Positions 8,479 through 16,730 of a stretch of DNA of 64,000 nt are shown one piece after another. A program made the position numbers and the translations under genes. This DNA is from an uncultured Bartonella sp. (GTDB lineage: Bacteria; Pseudomonadota; Alphaproteobacteria; Rhizobiales; Rhizobiaceae), in assembly GCF_946479275.1 (NCBI RefSeq), contig NZ_CAMLFE010000003.1:186001-250000 (forward strand), in the 5' to 3' direction. Numbering within the stretch: position 1 is the stretch's first letter; each line of letters begins with the position of its first letter. The notes beneath the pieces are model-generated. The model was not told the origin of the DNA. It saw only the letters and a program-made list of their open reading frames with translations, and ran no database searches.

Positions 8479-9846
8479 ATGCGGCGGATGTATTTGAACG
8501 CCATGGTGTTCGGTTTGGGAAGTCATACGGCTTCCTGGCGGTTACCGGATGTTGATCCACTTGCAATTACCCGCCTGTCCTATTGGACAGACATTGCAAA
8601 ACGGGCTGAAAGAGGTCAATTCGATTCGCTGTTTTTAGGTGATATTCTTGCTCTTCAACATGAAGTAAAATATAGCGTAAGCGGCGCGCTTGACACCGTT
8701 GTGGTTTTATCGGCATTGGCTGCCACCACCGAAAAAATCGGCCTCATTGGTACAGCTTCCACAACATTTGACCATCCTTATCATATTGCCCGACGCTTTG
8801 CTTCGCTTGATCATATTTCCAATGGTCGGGTCGGTTGGAATATCGTGACATCAACAACATTGTCGGAAGCAAAAAATTTCGGGCGGGATGTTATTGCCCC
8901 CTGTCAGGAACGTTATGCACGTGCCGAAGATGTTCTCAATGCCGTTATGACACTTTGGGAAAGCTGGCAACCCGGTGCACGCATTGCCGATAAAAAAACC
9001 GGTCTTTATCTTGATCCTTCAGCAGTTCATAATGCCAATTATACTGGTTCATATACGCGTTCTATCGGTCCGCTCACTGTGCCACGTTCGCCACAGGTAA
9101 AGCCGATATTGGCACAAGGTGGCGCCTCCGAAATCGGTCGTTCGTTTGCTGCCCGCTACGCCGATCTGGCTTTTACTGTACAATCCAATTTGGCCGGCGC
9201 ACAGCAGTTTTATAAAGATGTCAAACATCGCGCAGAAGAAGATGGCCGGAATTTTGATGATATATTGGTGTTTCCAGGAATCGTTCCGGTCATTGGCAAA
9301 ACACATGAAGAAGCAGAAGCAAAATTCAATTATCTGAACAGTTTTGCTGTGCCTCAATCGGGTATCCAACGTCTTTCCTACATTTTCGATAAAGATTTGT
9401 CCGGTCTGCCACTTGATGAACCACTCCCTGAAGCTTTATTGAAAATGGCAGATGATAGAACCGCACCAAGCCGTACTCGTCTTATTCTGGGTGATGCTCG
9501 TTTGCGCAAGCTTACACTGAAACAAATGATAGAACGCTTCATGTGCTCGCGCGGCCATCTTCTGGTTGTCGGAACGGCCGAAGAAGTCGCAGATACAATG
9601 CAAAACTGGTTTGAAAATGAAGCAGCCGACGGATTTAATGTGCTGTTTCCCTCACTCCCCTTCGACATTGACGTATTTTCCGAAAGCGTCATTCCAATTC
9701 TTGAAAGAAGAGGTTTGCACATCAAACCTCGTGGGGGCGAGTTGTTGCGTGAACGTTATCAATTACCATTCCACGAGTTGGAGGCAAGCCAACCGGCTGC
9801 ACCTAAACATTATATGGCAATGGGTGTTTCGACGACGCATCATTGA
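8479..9846 (+). CDS. FMN-dependent luciferase-like monooxygenase (NtaA/SnaA/DszA family)
   Basis: This 455-residue TIM-barrel flavin monooxygenase resembles the two-component nitrilotriacetate (NtaA), pristinamycin (SnaA) and dibenzothiophene sulfone (DszA) enzymes, which take FMNH2 from a partner reductase. Family features are the N-terminal strand with GSHTASWRLPD, FDSLFLGDI, the SLDHISNGRVGWNIVTS motif and the PQAGASEIGR-like phosphate region (seen as PILAQGGASEIGRSFAARYA). The ATG has AAGAGGA seven bases upstream. The substrate cannot be read; desulfonation or amine oxidation are typical family roles. No flavin reductase is adjacent. The gene stands alone on the plus strand within a long minus-strand envelope block, which suggests insertion into the feuQ-ccmI interval. 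Confidence 0.9.
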   Translation: MRRMYLNAMVFGLGSHTASWRLPDVDPLAITRLSYWTDIAKRAERGQFDSLFLGDILALQHEVKYSVSGALDTVVVLSALAATTEKIGLIGTASTTFDHPYHIARRFASLDHISNGRVGWNIVTSTTLSEAKNFGRDVIAPCQERYARAEDVLNAVMTLWESWQPGARIADKKTGLYLDPSAVHNANYTGSYTRSIGPLTVPRSPQVKPILAQGGASEIGRSFAARYADLAFTVQSNLAGAQQFYKDVKHRAEEDGRNFDDILVFPGIVPVIGKTHEEAEAKFNYLNSFAVPQSGIQRLSYIFDKDLSGLPLDEPLPEALLKMADDRTAPSRTRLILGDARLRKLTLKQMIERFMCSRGHLLVVGTAEEVADTMQNWFENEAADGFNVLFPSLPFDIDVFSESVIPILERRGLHIKPRGGELLRERYQLPFHELEASQPAAPKHYMAMGVSTTHH

Positions 9847-10077
9847 TGCCTGCTCTTTTTACCGGTAGCGGCACACATATTGAAGCAAATGATTGTTGAG
9901 ACCAATGAGTGTGTCTCATTTCAGCTTGCAAACACCGTCATGCCTATAAACTTTTATGGAATTGGCAAAGTTCTGTAACTTTTAAACAAGCTCATATTTG
10001 CCCGGTACAGAACTAAAATGAAGTGCGCAAGTGTCTCTTTTCATTCCGGCTATTTTGAAGAGCCCTATCCGAGTTTT

Positions 10078-11532
10078 TCAAGAGTTTGCATAAGGTAGAG
10101 TAAGCGTCATGCAGAGCCCGCCAAGCTTGGAATTTGTCAATTCGACACTCCCGCCATATTCGCCAACAAGTTCGGCAACAATCGCAAGGCCGAGCCCTGT
10201 TCCCGGTTTACTTTCGTCCAATCTTTTGCCCCGTTCAAGGGCATCTTTGCGCTGGTTTTCAGGCAATCCCGGGCCATCATCTTCAACAGAAAGGGTAAAC
10301 ATCGGGTGAATAGAATCCGCGTTTGCAACCTCTTTGTTTAACGTTTTACACCTTAAAACCACACGCTTTTTTGCCCATTTACAGGCATTTTCGAGAATAT
10401 TTCCAGCCATCTCCTCAATATCTTCTTTTTCTCCGATAAAGATAATCTCGGGTTCGTCCATCGAGAAAGAAATTTCCTTCGCAAAATTGAGTTTTCCCAT
10501 AACTCTGACAAGGCGTTCCAATAATGGTCGAATTGGTGTGCGATAAATGACACTATCACGTTGGGCGGCGATGCGGGCACGCTGTAAATAGCGATCAATC
10601 TGGGCACGCATAACATCAGTCTGCTCTTTAAGCAATTTTACATTAAACGGATTACGATCAAGAGGTTTACTGGCGCTTTGGTCGATTTCATTGGATATGA
10701 CTGATAAAGGAGTTTTCAAGGAGTGGGCAAGATTGCCCACCTGAACGCGAAACCGTTCGACAATACGTTGGTTATTATCAATCAACGCATTCATTTCACC
10801 GACAAGCGGCATAACTTCCAAAGGCAGATCCGTGTCAAGGTGATTGGCTTTGCCGGCACGAATATCGGCCAATGAGTGCCTTATTCGTTGCAGGGGACGC
10901 AAACTGATATAAATGATGACAAGATTGATGAGAATACTCGCAGCACCGAATAATGAAAGATAGAGGAGCAATGTCTTCTTGAATTTTTCAAGTTCCGCAC
11001 GCGTTTCATCAATATTTCCCATAACGCGAAAGCGGGCAACACGGTTTTTGTTGTCTAAAATAATATCACTTTCAACAACGCGCAGGCGCTGGCCTTCCGG
11101 TCCTTTAGTTCTATATGAGCGAAAAAATTTTGGATCGAAGGGGTCTGTTCTTTCGCTTGGCGAGGCCACTTTTTTTACCCCCAGCGAAGAAGAGGTTAGT
11201 CTACCCTTGAGATTACCGGATAATGCGACCACTTCCCAATACCAGCCGGAAGACGGATCGGAATATCGTATATCCCCGAGTTCGGGATTTCCTTGCAACT
11301 TTCCGTCGGAAGAAACATTGACCGATGATATCAGGCTATAAAGGTGAGCTGTGAGAATGCGTTCCAGATAATCGTTATTTGACTGGCGATAGAAGACGAG
11401 GCTGACAACCGAGATGAAGGCCAGCGCTGCAATGATCCACAAAGTCAAAAATATATTGACCCGCAGCCCCAGTGATTTACTAATGGTCTTGAAAAAAAGC
11501 TTCCAGTTCGTTTCGCCTTTTACCGTTTCCAT
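10078..11532 (-). CDS. feuQ: Sensor histidine kinase FeuQ
   Basis: This inner-membrane sensor kinase has 484 residues. A membrane helix at about 27-47 and another at about 188-210 flank a periplasmic domain of about 140 residues. HAMP, a dimerization box GNLAHSLKTPLSV with H270, an N-box (NILENACKWA) and G boxes DDGPGLP and GTGLGLAIV follow. The downstream position after an OmpR regulator with a small periplasmic protein upstream matches the rhizobial FeuNPQ module, which in Sinorhizobium meliloti controls cyclic glucan export genes. The ATG at 11532 is preferred over a TTG two codons upstream; neither has a strong ribosome site. Family assignment is firm and the gene name rests on context. 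Confidence 0.85.
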   Translation of the reverse strand: METVKGETNWKLFFKTISKSLGLRVNIFLTLWIIAALAFISVVSLVFYRQSNNDYLERILTAHLYSLISSVNVSSDGKLQGNPELGDIRYSDPSSGWYWEVVALSGNLKGRLTSSSLGVKKVASPSERTDPFDPKFFRSYRTKGPEGQRLRVVESDIILDNKNRVARFRVMGNIDETRAELEKFKKTLLLYLSLFGAASILINLVIIYISLRPLQRIRHSLADIRAGKANHLDTDLPLEVMPLVGEMNALIDNNQRIVERFRVQVGNLAHSLKTPLSVISNEIDQSASKPLDRNPFNVKLLKEQTDVMRAQIDRYLQRARIAAQRDSVIYRTPIRPLLERLVRVMGKLNFAKEISFSMDEPEIIFIGEKEDIEEMAGNILENACKWAKKRVVLRCKTLNKEVANADSIHPMFTLSVEDDGPGLPENQRKDALERGKRLDESKPGTGLGLAIVAELVGEYGGSVELTNSKLGGLCMTLTLPYANS

Positions 11533-11549
11533 GGGCAAAACATTTTCTA

Positions 11550-12212
11550 TTATTCAGGGGCTTTCAAGCGGTAACCCATACCACGTATTGTCTCGATAAC
11601 ATCGACACCCAATTTTTTGCGCAACCGGCCTATGAAGACTTCAATTGTGTTGGAATCCCTGTCAAAATCCTGATCGTAAAGATGTTCTGTCAAACCGGTG
11701 CGTGATATGATTTCACCCTGATGATGCATGAGAAAGGATAATAGAGCAAATTCCAGTGATGTGAGCTTGATCTGGCTATCATTGACCGTGACCCGCGAGG
11801 TTTTGGTATCAAGGGTAATCGGTCCGCAAACAAGTTCGCTCGAAGCATGTCCGGAAGCCCGTCTGATGAGTGCGCGCAGACGTGCAAGGACTTCTTCCAT
11901 ATGAAAGGGTTTTACGACGTAGTCATCGGCTCCGGCATCAATGCCTGCAACTTTATCCGACCACCGATCACGTGCAGTTAAAATCAGAACAGGCATTGAA
12001 CGCGAATTTTCCCGCCACCGTTCGACGATGCTAATGCCATCCATTTTCGGCAAACCGAGATCAAGGACAACAGCATCATAAGATTCGGTATCTCCCAAAA
12101 AATAACCTTCCTCGCCATCATATGCACGGTCAGCAACATATCCGGCCCCGTTAAGTGCCTCGACCAGCTGGCGATTGAGATCGCGATCATCCTCTACAAC
12201 GAGAATTCTCAT
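11550..12212 (-). CDS. feuP: OmpR-family response regulator FeuP
   Basis: This two-component regulator has 220 residues. It has a receiver domain with acidic EDD at 7-9, phosphoacceptor D51 in LDLGLPKMDG and conserved Lys in YVVKPFHM, and a winged-helix DNA-binding domain at about 125-218 ending in ETIRGMGYRL. It is followed after 17 bases by the feuQ kinase and preceded after 22 bases by the feuN-like gene. In Rhizobium and Sinorhizobium FeuP acts in iron or osmotic/cyclic glucan related regulation. Targets in this genome are not visible. Confidence 0.87.
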   Translation of the reverse strand: MRILVVEDDRDLNRQLVEALNGAGYVADRAYDGEEGYFLGDTESYDAVVLDLGLPKMDGISIVERWRENSRSMPVLILTARDRWSDKVAGIDAGADDYVVKPFHMEEVLARLRALIRRASGHASSELVCGPITLDTKTSRVTVNDSQIKLTSLEFALLSFLMHHQGEIISRTGLTEHLYDQDFDRDSNTIEVFIGRLRKKLGVDVIETIRGMGYRLKAPE

Positions 12213-12234
12213 TAACGATGCTTCCGACGCTTTC

Positions 12235-12465
12235 TCAGTTTGCAGGTACAGCTACTTCAACGCGGCGCGGCTTTTCGCCGTCACGGGCAGGAATCAGCAC
12301 TATTACAACGCAGGTATTGCCATTTTGTGTGTCAAGTGTGGCACGGGCCAGTGTACCGCCCTGCTCTGTTGCAACACGTTTTCCTACTTCCGTACAATCG
12401 GCTGCATAAGCTCCGGTTGCGCCTGCAAAACATGTCAGAATTAAAAAAAACAGAAACTTTTTCAT
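12235..12465 (-). CDS. feuN: Small periplasmic FeuN-like modulator
   Basis: This is a 75-residue exported protein: a signal peptide MKKFLFFLILTCFAGATGA with cleavage after AYA, then a short mature domain with two cysteines (ADC and NTC) that could pair, and a basic Lys-Pro-Arg-Arg patch. Rhizobial FeuN is a small periplasmic protein encoded next to feuPQ that restrains FeuQ signalling. The size, export signal and position directly upstream of feuP fit this. The start at 12465 was preferred to an upstream in-frame codon at 12510 because it begins exactly at the signal peptide. Identity is inferred from context rather than from a diagnostic motif. Confidence 0.6.
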   Translation of the reverse strand: MKKFLFFLILTCFAGATGAYAADCTEVGKRVATEQGGTLARATLDTQNGNTCVVIVLIPARDGEKPRRVEVAVPAN

Positions 12466-12834
12466 GATAATGCACTCATACCCTATTTTGTCTGAATACA
12501 AAATGAACAAACCGGTTATTTAGTATCCGATATTTTCAACTTTCTATAATCCATGAAAAGCCGTCATTTGCAAACTGCTACCCATATTTACTTTAATATT
12601 AGGAGAAACCGCCGTTTTTCAATGGTCATGCCCCATTTGACCAATCTATCCGTTTCGATAACGGTTCTTGAACGAACGCCCTGTTGATTGAATGATGAAA
12701 GCTCTTAACCTTTCACTCTAATTTAATCCTTAAGAGAGAAAAAACTCTTTCGTTCTAAAGGTTCGATAAGCTAATATAGGTGAGAGTTTGCGTTTCTCTT
12801 CAAAAGCTGTAGTCAATGGCACGGATTGCTTTCC
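12466..12834. other. Divergent intergenic region feuN / penicillin-binding protein
   Basis: This AT-rich stretch of 369 bases should hold the promoters of the feuN-feuP-feuQ operon (minus) and of the penicillin-binding protein gene (plus). An imperfect short inverted repeat (AAGAG and CTCTT, around 12732-12750) lies within it. I see no convincing coding sequence or named operator. Confidence 0.4.
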
Positions 12835-14997
12835 ATGTTCGGTTTCAAAAAAAATAATAAAAGTGACAGGAAGCGTTTCCGTAGCCCCCTTTTGATCGGG
12901 CTTGATTCATGGATTGACACCTGCCTTTACCGGTTTTGGCGGGCAATGGCAATTTTCTGGGAAAATGCCACGATCTTATCGCGTCGATTCCGCGTTCGCG
13001 GTTGGAAGAGGCTGATCGTTGAAGTTGTCGATGAAGGATTAACCCTGGGACTTATCGGTTTTGCCATTTTTACCTTCATCGGCGTATCGGTTTTTTCATT
13101 AACGAAAAAAGACTGGCACTCGCCGGAAGATTTCGCGGTAAATTTTCTGGATAGACATGGTAATTACATCGGAAGCCGTGGTGCTCTCCATGGTGAGCCC
13201 GTCCCAATTGAAGAGATGCCTGATTTTGTCATCAAAGCGGTTCTGGCAACCGAAGATAGGCGTTTCTTCGAACATTGGGGAATCGATTTTTATGGGCTCT
13301 CACGCGCATTCAGTCAAAATTTGCGCGCTCATGGTGTTGTTCAGGGTGGCTCGACACTCACCCAGCAATTGGCAAAAAATCTTTTTCTGAATAACGAAAG
13401 AACGTTCGAACGCAAAATCAAGGAAGCTTATCTGGCGATATGGCTTGAAGCAAATCTTTCCAAAAAACAGATTTTGCAGCTCTATCTTGATCGGGCTTAT
13501 ATGGGTGGTGGTGCGTTCGGTATTGCGGCAGCCTCACGCTTTTATTTTGGAAAAGATATACGGGATGTTTCGCTTGCCGAAGCTGCAATGCTTGCCGGAC
13601 TTTTTAAAGCACCCGGCAAATATGCCCCCCATGTCAACCTGCCGGCAGCGCGTGCACGTGCCAATGTTGTGTTGTCAAATCTTGTAGATGACGGATTGAT
13701 GACCGAAGGACAGGTTATCGGGGCACGACGCCATCCCGCAAGTGTCGTCACAGAGCTCGACAATGATGAACCGAACTATTTCCTTGATTGGGCATTCGAT
13801 GAAGTAAGAAAACTTGGCAATAAATTACCGAACCATAATGTCGTCGTTCGCACAACTCTTGATCAAGGCATACAGAAAGCGGCGGACGAATCGATTGAAT
13901 ATTATCTTCAACAATATGGCGCGCAATATAAGGCCACACAGGCCGCAGCTGTTATTCTTGATAATGACGGGGCGGTTAGAGCCATTGTCGGCGGGCGCGA
14001 TTATCAACAAAGCCAATTCAACCGCGCAACTCAGGGCGGACGTCAACCGGGTTCGTCTTTCAAACCTTATGTCTATGCTGTTGCGATGGAACGTGGCCTC
14101 ACTCCGAAAACAATCATTTCCGACGCTCCGATCAACTGGGGTGGCTGGTCGCCTCACAATAATTCCGGCCGTTACAGTGGCAATGTCGACCTTGCCACGG
14201 CTCTCGCCTTTTCAATCAATACAGTACCGGTTCGGATAACCTATCAGTATCTAAACCGCGATACACAGCCCATTCGCGATCTGATCAAGAATATGGGCAT
14301 TGACGCAAATATCTTTTCGCACAAAACCATGGTCCTAGGCACGTCAAACATGACCCCGCTTGATCAGGCAACCGGTTTCAATGTATTTGCCAATGGTGGT
14401 ATGGCCGGTAATCGTCATGGCTTTACCCAAATTATGACATCGGATGGTAAAGTTATTTGGGATTGGACGAGAGATGGCGAAAAACCACATCGGGTGATGA
14501 GCGCCCAATCTGCGGCCTATATGAACCAGATGATGGTAGGCGTGACCACAAGGGGTTCAGGCAAACGCGCCCAATTGCCAATGACACTTGTTGCCGGGAA
14601 AACCGGAACGTCTCAAGCCTATCGTGACGCATGGTTCGTCGGATTTACCGGAAATTATACCGGTGCGGTATGGATGGGAAATGATGATTTTTCGTCAATG
14701 AACCGTGCATTCGGCGGCGTTGTGCCTGCAATGATGTGGAACCGCATTATGCTATACGCCCATCAAAACACGACTATCAAACCACTTTTTGGCGTCGAAA
14801 ACTCGATCCTTTCGAATTCGAAACATTCCGAAACCGATAATTCCAATGAAAATATTGCTCCTGACCTGCCGCAGGTGCTCTCGCCCGCCTCTTCAAAAGT
14901 TATCAAATCGCTAATTGAAGAGTTTCAGAAGGCACCACTTCTAACACCCGCAAGTTCGGCGCACGTCGTATCATCTTCGACAAGTGAGATACGTTAG
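12835..14997 (+). CDS. Class A penicillin-binding protein (transglycosylase/transpeptidase)
   Basis: This bifunctional peptidoglycan synthase is anchored by one membrane helix near residues 70-90. Numbers below count from a TTG at 12826; subtract 3 for the preferred ATG at 12835. The family 51 glycosyltransferase domain has catalytic E143 in EDRRFFEHWG and the motif GGSTLTQQLAKN at 174-185. The transpeptidase domain has SxxK (S410-K413), SxN (S463-N465) and KTG (592-594, GKTGTS). The length of about 720 residues fits PBP1A-like proteins of Rhizobiales, without the extra OB insertion of enterobacterial PBP1A. The C-terminal 80 residues are polar and Ser-rich. It is followed after 33 bases by the DUF1214/DUF1254 pair. 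Confidence 0.93.
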   Translation: MFGFKKNNKSDRKRFRSPLLIGLDSWIDTCLYRFWRAMAIFWENATILSRRFRVRGWKRLIVEVVDEGLTLGLIGFAIFTFIGVSVFSLTKKDWHSPEDFAVNFLDRHGNYIGSRGALHGEPVPIEEMPDFVIKAVLATEDRRFFEHWGIDFYGLSRAFSQNLRAHGVVQGGSTLTQQLAKNLFLNNERTFERKIKEAYLAIWLEANLSKKQILQLYLDRAYMGGGAFGIAAASRFYFGKDIRDVSLAEAAMLAGLFKAPGKYAPHVNLPAARARANVVLSNLVDDGLMTEGQVIGARRHPASVVTELDNDEPNYFLDWAFDEVRKLGNKLPNHNVVVRTTLDQGIQKAADESIEYYLQQYGAQYKATQAAAVILDNDGAVRAIVGGRDYQQSQFNRATQGGRQPGSSFKPYVYAVAMERGLTPKTIISDAPINWGGWSPHNNSGRYSGNVDLATALAFSINTVPVRITYQYLNRDTQPIRDLIKNMGIDANIFSHKTMVLGTSNMTPLDQATGFNVFANGGMAGNRHGFTQIMTSDGKVIWDWTRDGEKPHRVMSAQSAAYMNQMMVGVTTRGSGKRAQLPMTLVAGKTGTSQAYRDAWFVGFTGNYTGAVWMGNDDFSSMNRAFGGVVPAMMWNRIMLYAHQNTTIKPLFGVENSILSNSKHSETDNSNENIAPDLPQVLSPASSKVIKSLIEEFQKAPLLTPASSAHVVSSSTSEIR

Positions 14998-15030
14998 ACC
15001 GGACGGGCAAGAAACAGGAAAAGCCGCTTT

Positions 15031-15627
15031 ATGTTTTATCGCATATTCCTCGTCACTCTAAGCCTTTTCATTGCTATTGTCGGCGGAGCCTTAAGCGTCA
15101 ATTATGTCCTCGACAGTTTCGACGGTTTCGGCCGCTTGAAAATAGGTCAATGGGAAGCCTATCCGCAGGCTGGAACTGACGAGGCAGATGCTTATGCACG
15201 CGCTCGTGCCGCAAAGCGCGGCGATATTTCTTTGGGTAGAACCGAAGGCCTGGTTTTCCAGCTCTGGCGCGATAACCACAACCACTCTTTGAAAAGCGGG
15301 TGCACTTACCGCCTTAAAGGTTTTCTGCCCGAAACCAGATTGTTTACCCTTTATGCCGCCGATCATGAGTTGCGAGCCCAATGGGTAGAAGACAAACTTC
15401 CTACCGAATTATCAAGTTCTAATGTCGTCTGGAATCAAGATGGAACATTGAACGTATTGGTTTCACCTCAACCGCAAGCGGGAAACTGGCTCGCCACACG
15501 GGGCAAGCGCGAATATGGATTGATCCTGACACTTTACGACACCCCGATTGTGACTTCGACAGCACTGCAAAAACTCAATATGCCAACAGTCGAGGTTGTT
15601 CCAACGGGAGTACGCAACTGTGACTAA
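15031..15627 (+). CDS. DUF1214 family membrane-anchored protein
   Basis: This 198-residue protein has one N-terminal membrane helix (about 5-27) and a beta-rich periplasmic domain. The C-terminal part carries the DUF1214 pattern: VLVSPQPQAGNWLATRG followed by LTLYDTP. It overlaps the DUF1254 gene by 8 bases and follows the penicillin-binding protein, an arrangement common in Rhizobiales. A cell-envelope role is likely but the function is unknown. The start ATG at 15031 begins directly with the anchor sequence. Confidence 0.78.
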   Translation: MFYRIFLVTLSLFIAIVGGALSVNYVLDSFDGFGRLKIGQWEAYPQAGTDEADAYARARAAKRGDISLGRTEGLVFQLWRDNHNHSLKSGCTYRLKGFLPETRLFTLYAADHELRAQWVEDKLPTELSSSNVVWNQDGTLNVLVSPQPQAGNWLATRGKREYGLILTLYDTPIVTSTALQKLNMPTVEVVPTGVRNCD

Positions 15628-16153
15628 ATTAATCTATGCTCTGTTGGTCGGGATTATAGGCGCCATTATTGTTCACATTTGCGTGGTATTGATGGTACCC
15701 CATTTCAGCGAACTCAATACATGGAAACGTTTGCTCGCAACAGATAACAAATATAATTTTGCCCCGCTTGGCGCAGATAATCCGATCATTGCCTCTACCG
15801 ACCCGTTATTCCACCTCAAAGCTTGCCGCTTTAATCTTGATGACGGCCCCGTCCACATCAAGGCCGAAGGTACTGCTCCATTTTGGTCAATGTCGGTTTA
15901 TGACCGCAACGGAACCAATTTTTACAGCTTGAATAATCACACTATGCCGAACGGAAAGCTTGATCTTGTCATTGGTAATCCCGGTCAGATCATGGAACTG
16001 AAGCAATCAACACCGGAAAGCGTTGAAAATTCTGTTCTCATAGGAGAAGATATTGCGGAAGGATTTGTTATTCTTCGCAGTTTAAAGACCAAACTAACAA
16101 ATAATGGTGATGAGTTCCTTGACCATGCCCATTGCCAGACACTCGATTACTAG
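15620..16153 (+). CDS. DUF1254 family membrane-anchored protein
   Basis: This 177-residue protein has an N-terminal membrane helix (about 5-25) and a DUF1254-like domain containing DPLFHLKACRFNLDDGPV and SMSVYDRNGTNFYSLN. The start is GTG at 15620, supported by GGGAG ten bases upstream and by overlap with the preceding stop; a TTG at 15596 is less likely. In larger homologues DUF1254 and DUF1214 are fused in one protein. Here they are two coupled genes and may form a heterodimer (inference). The function is unknown. It ends five bases before the convergent DUF1491 gene. Confidence 0.78.
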   Translation: MTKLIYALLVGIIGAIIVHICVVLMVPHFSELNTWKRLLATDNKYNFAPLGADNPIIASTDPLFHLKACRFNLDDGPVHIKAEGTAPFWSMSVYDRNGTNFYSLNNHTMPNGKLDLVIGNPGQIMELKQSTPESVENSVLIGEDIAEGFVILRSLKTKLTNNGDEFLDHAHCQTLDY

Positions 16154-16158
16154 GCGTT

Positions 16159-16506
16159 TCAAGCTTCTACTGTGTTGAATGGCAATTGTTGCGGACTATA
16201 ATTTTCGAGTTCGACCAACCATAAATCGGCATCGAATTGTAGTTCTTTTTCAAGTTTTTCAACCGCGGCCGCCTCTTCGACGGCTGCCAGAATTTTTATA
16301 AAGCAACGCTCGTCGCGATCGCTTTGTTCGGTATAAAAGCTTTGTGGAGCTGGTCCATAAAGATCGACCTTTCCATCGTCCAAACGATCCAGAATGAAGA
16401 TCGTGCCTGCTTCGTTGGAGCCACGACGGGTAAGATAAGCAAAACCACCCTCTGCGCGAACCCGACGCATTAAAGCCGCCGTCCAGAAATCTGACGTGAG
16501 ACGCAT
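16159..16506 (-). CDS. DUF1491 family protein
   Basis: This cytoplasmic protein of 115 residues is typical of Rhizobiales. It starts MRLTSDFWTAALMRRVRAEG and has the pattern GSNEAGTIFILD, YGPAPQ and a C-terminal DADLWLVELE. The start at 16506 is supported by CGGAG seven bases upstream; an open frame extends 29 codons further without a ribosome site. It probably shares a transcription unit with the upstream histidine kinase and peptidoglycan-binding protein, as in related genomes. The function is unknown. Confidence 0.82.
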   Translation of the reverse strand: MRLTSDFWTAALMRRVRAEGGFAYLTRRGSNEAGTIFILDRLDDGKVDLYGPAPQSFYTEQSDRDERCFIKILAAVEEAAAVEKLEKELQFDADLWLVELENYSPQQLPFNTVEA

Positions 16507-16655
16507 TCGATACTCCGAAAATCTGCACATGAACAACAAAGCTTGAAAAAAATAAAATACGACTTTCAGCTTGCCATTACCCAGACTATTCACTTTTTAG
16601 ATAAACTATCAAAGGAAAACTAACCACGATAGCTGAACTTTATTTATAATCTTAA

Positions 16656-16685
16656 GTTTAGAATTCAGACGTTTAGAATTTAGAC
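16656..16685. repeat. Tandem 15-bp direct repeat
   Basis: Two adjacent copies of a 15-base unit, GTTTAGAATTYAGAC, lie at 16656-16670 and 16671-16685 and differ at one base (C or T). They sit in the gap between the peptidoglycan-binding gene and DUF1491. They could be paired operator half-sites or a small slippage duplication. Confidence 0.7.
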
Positions 16686-16730
16686 ACATTATGTGGCCGA
16701 TTGACGTTTCACCCGTTCCGAGCCTCGAAT

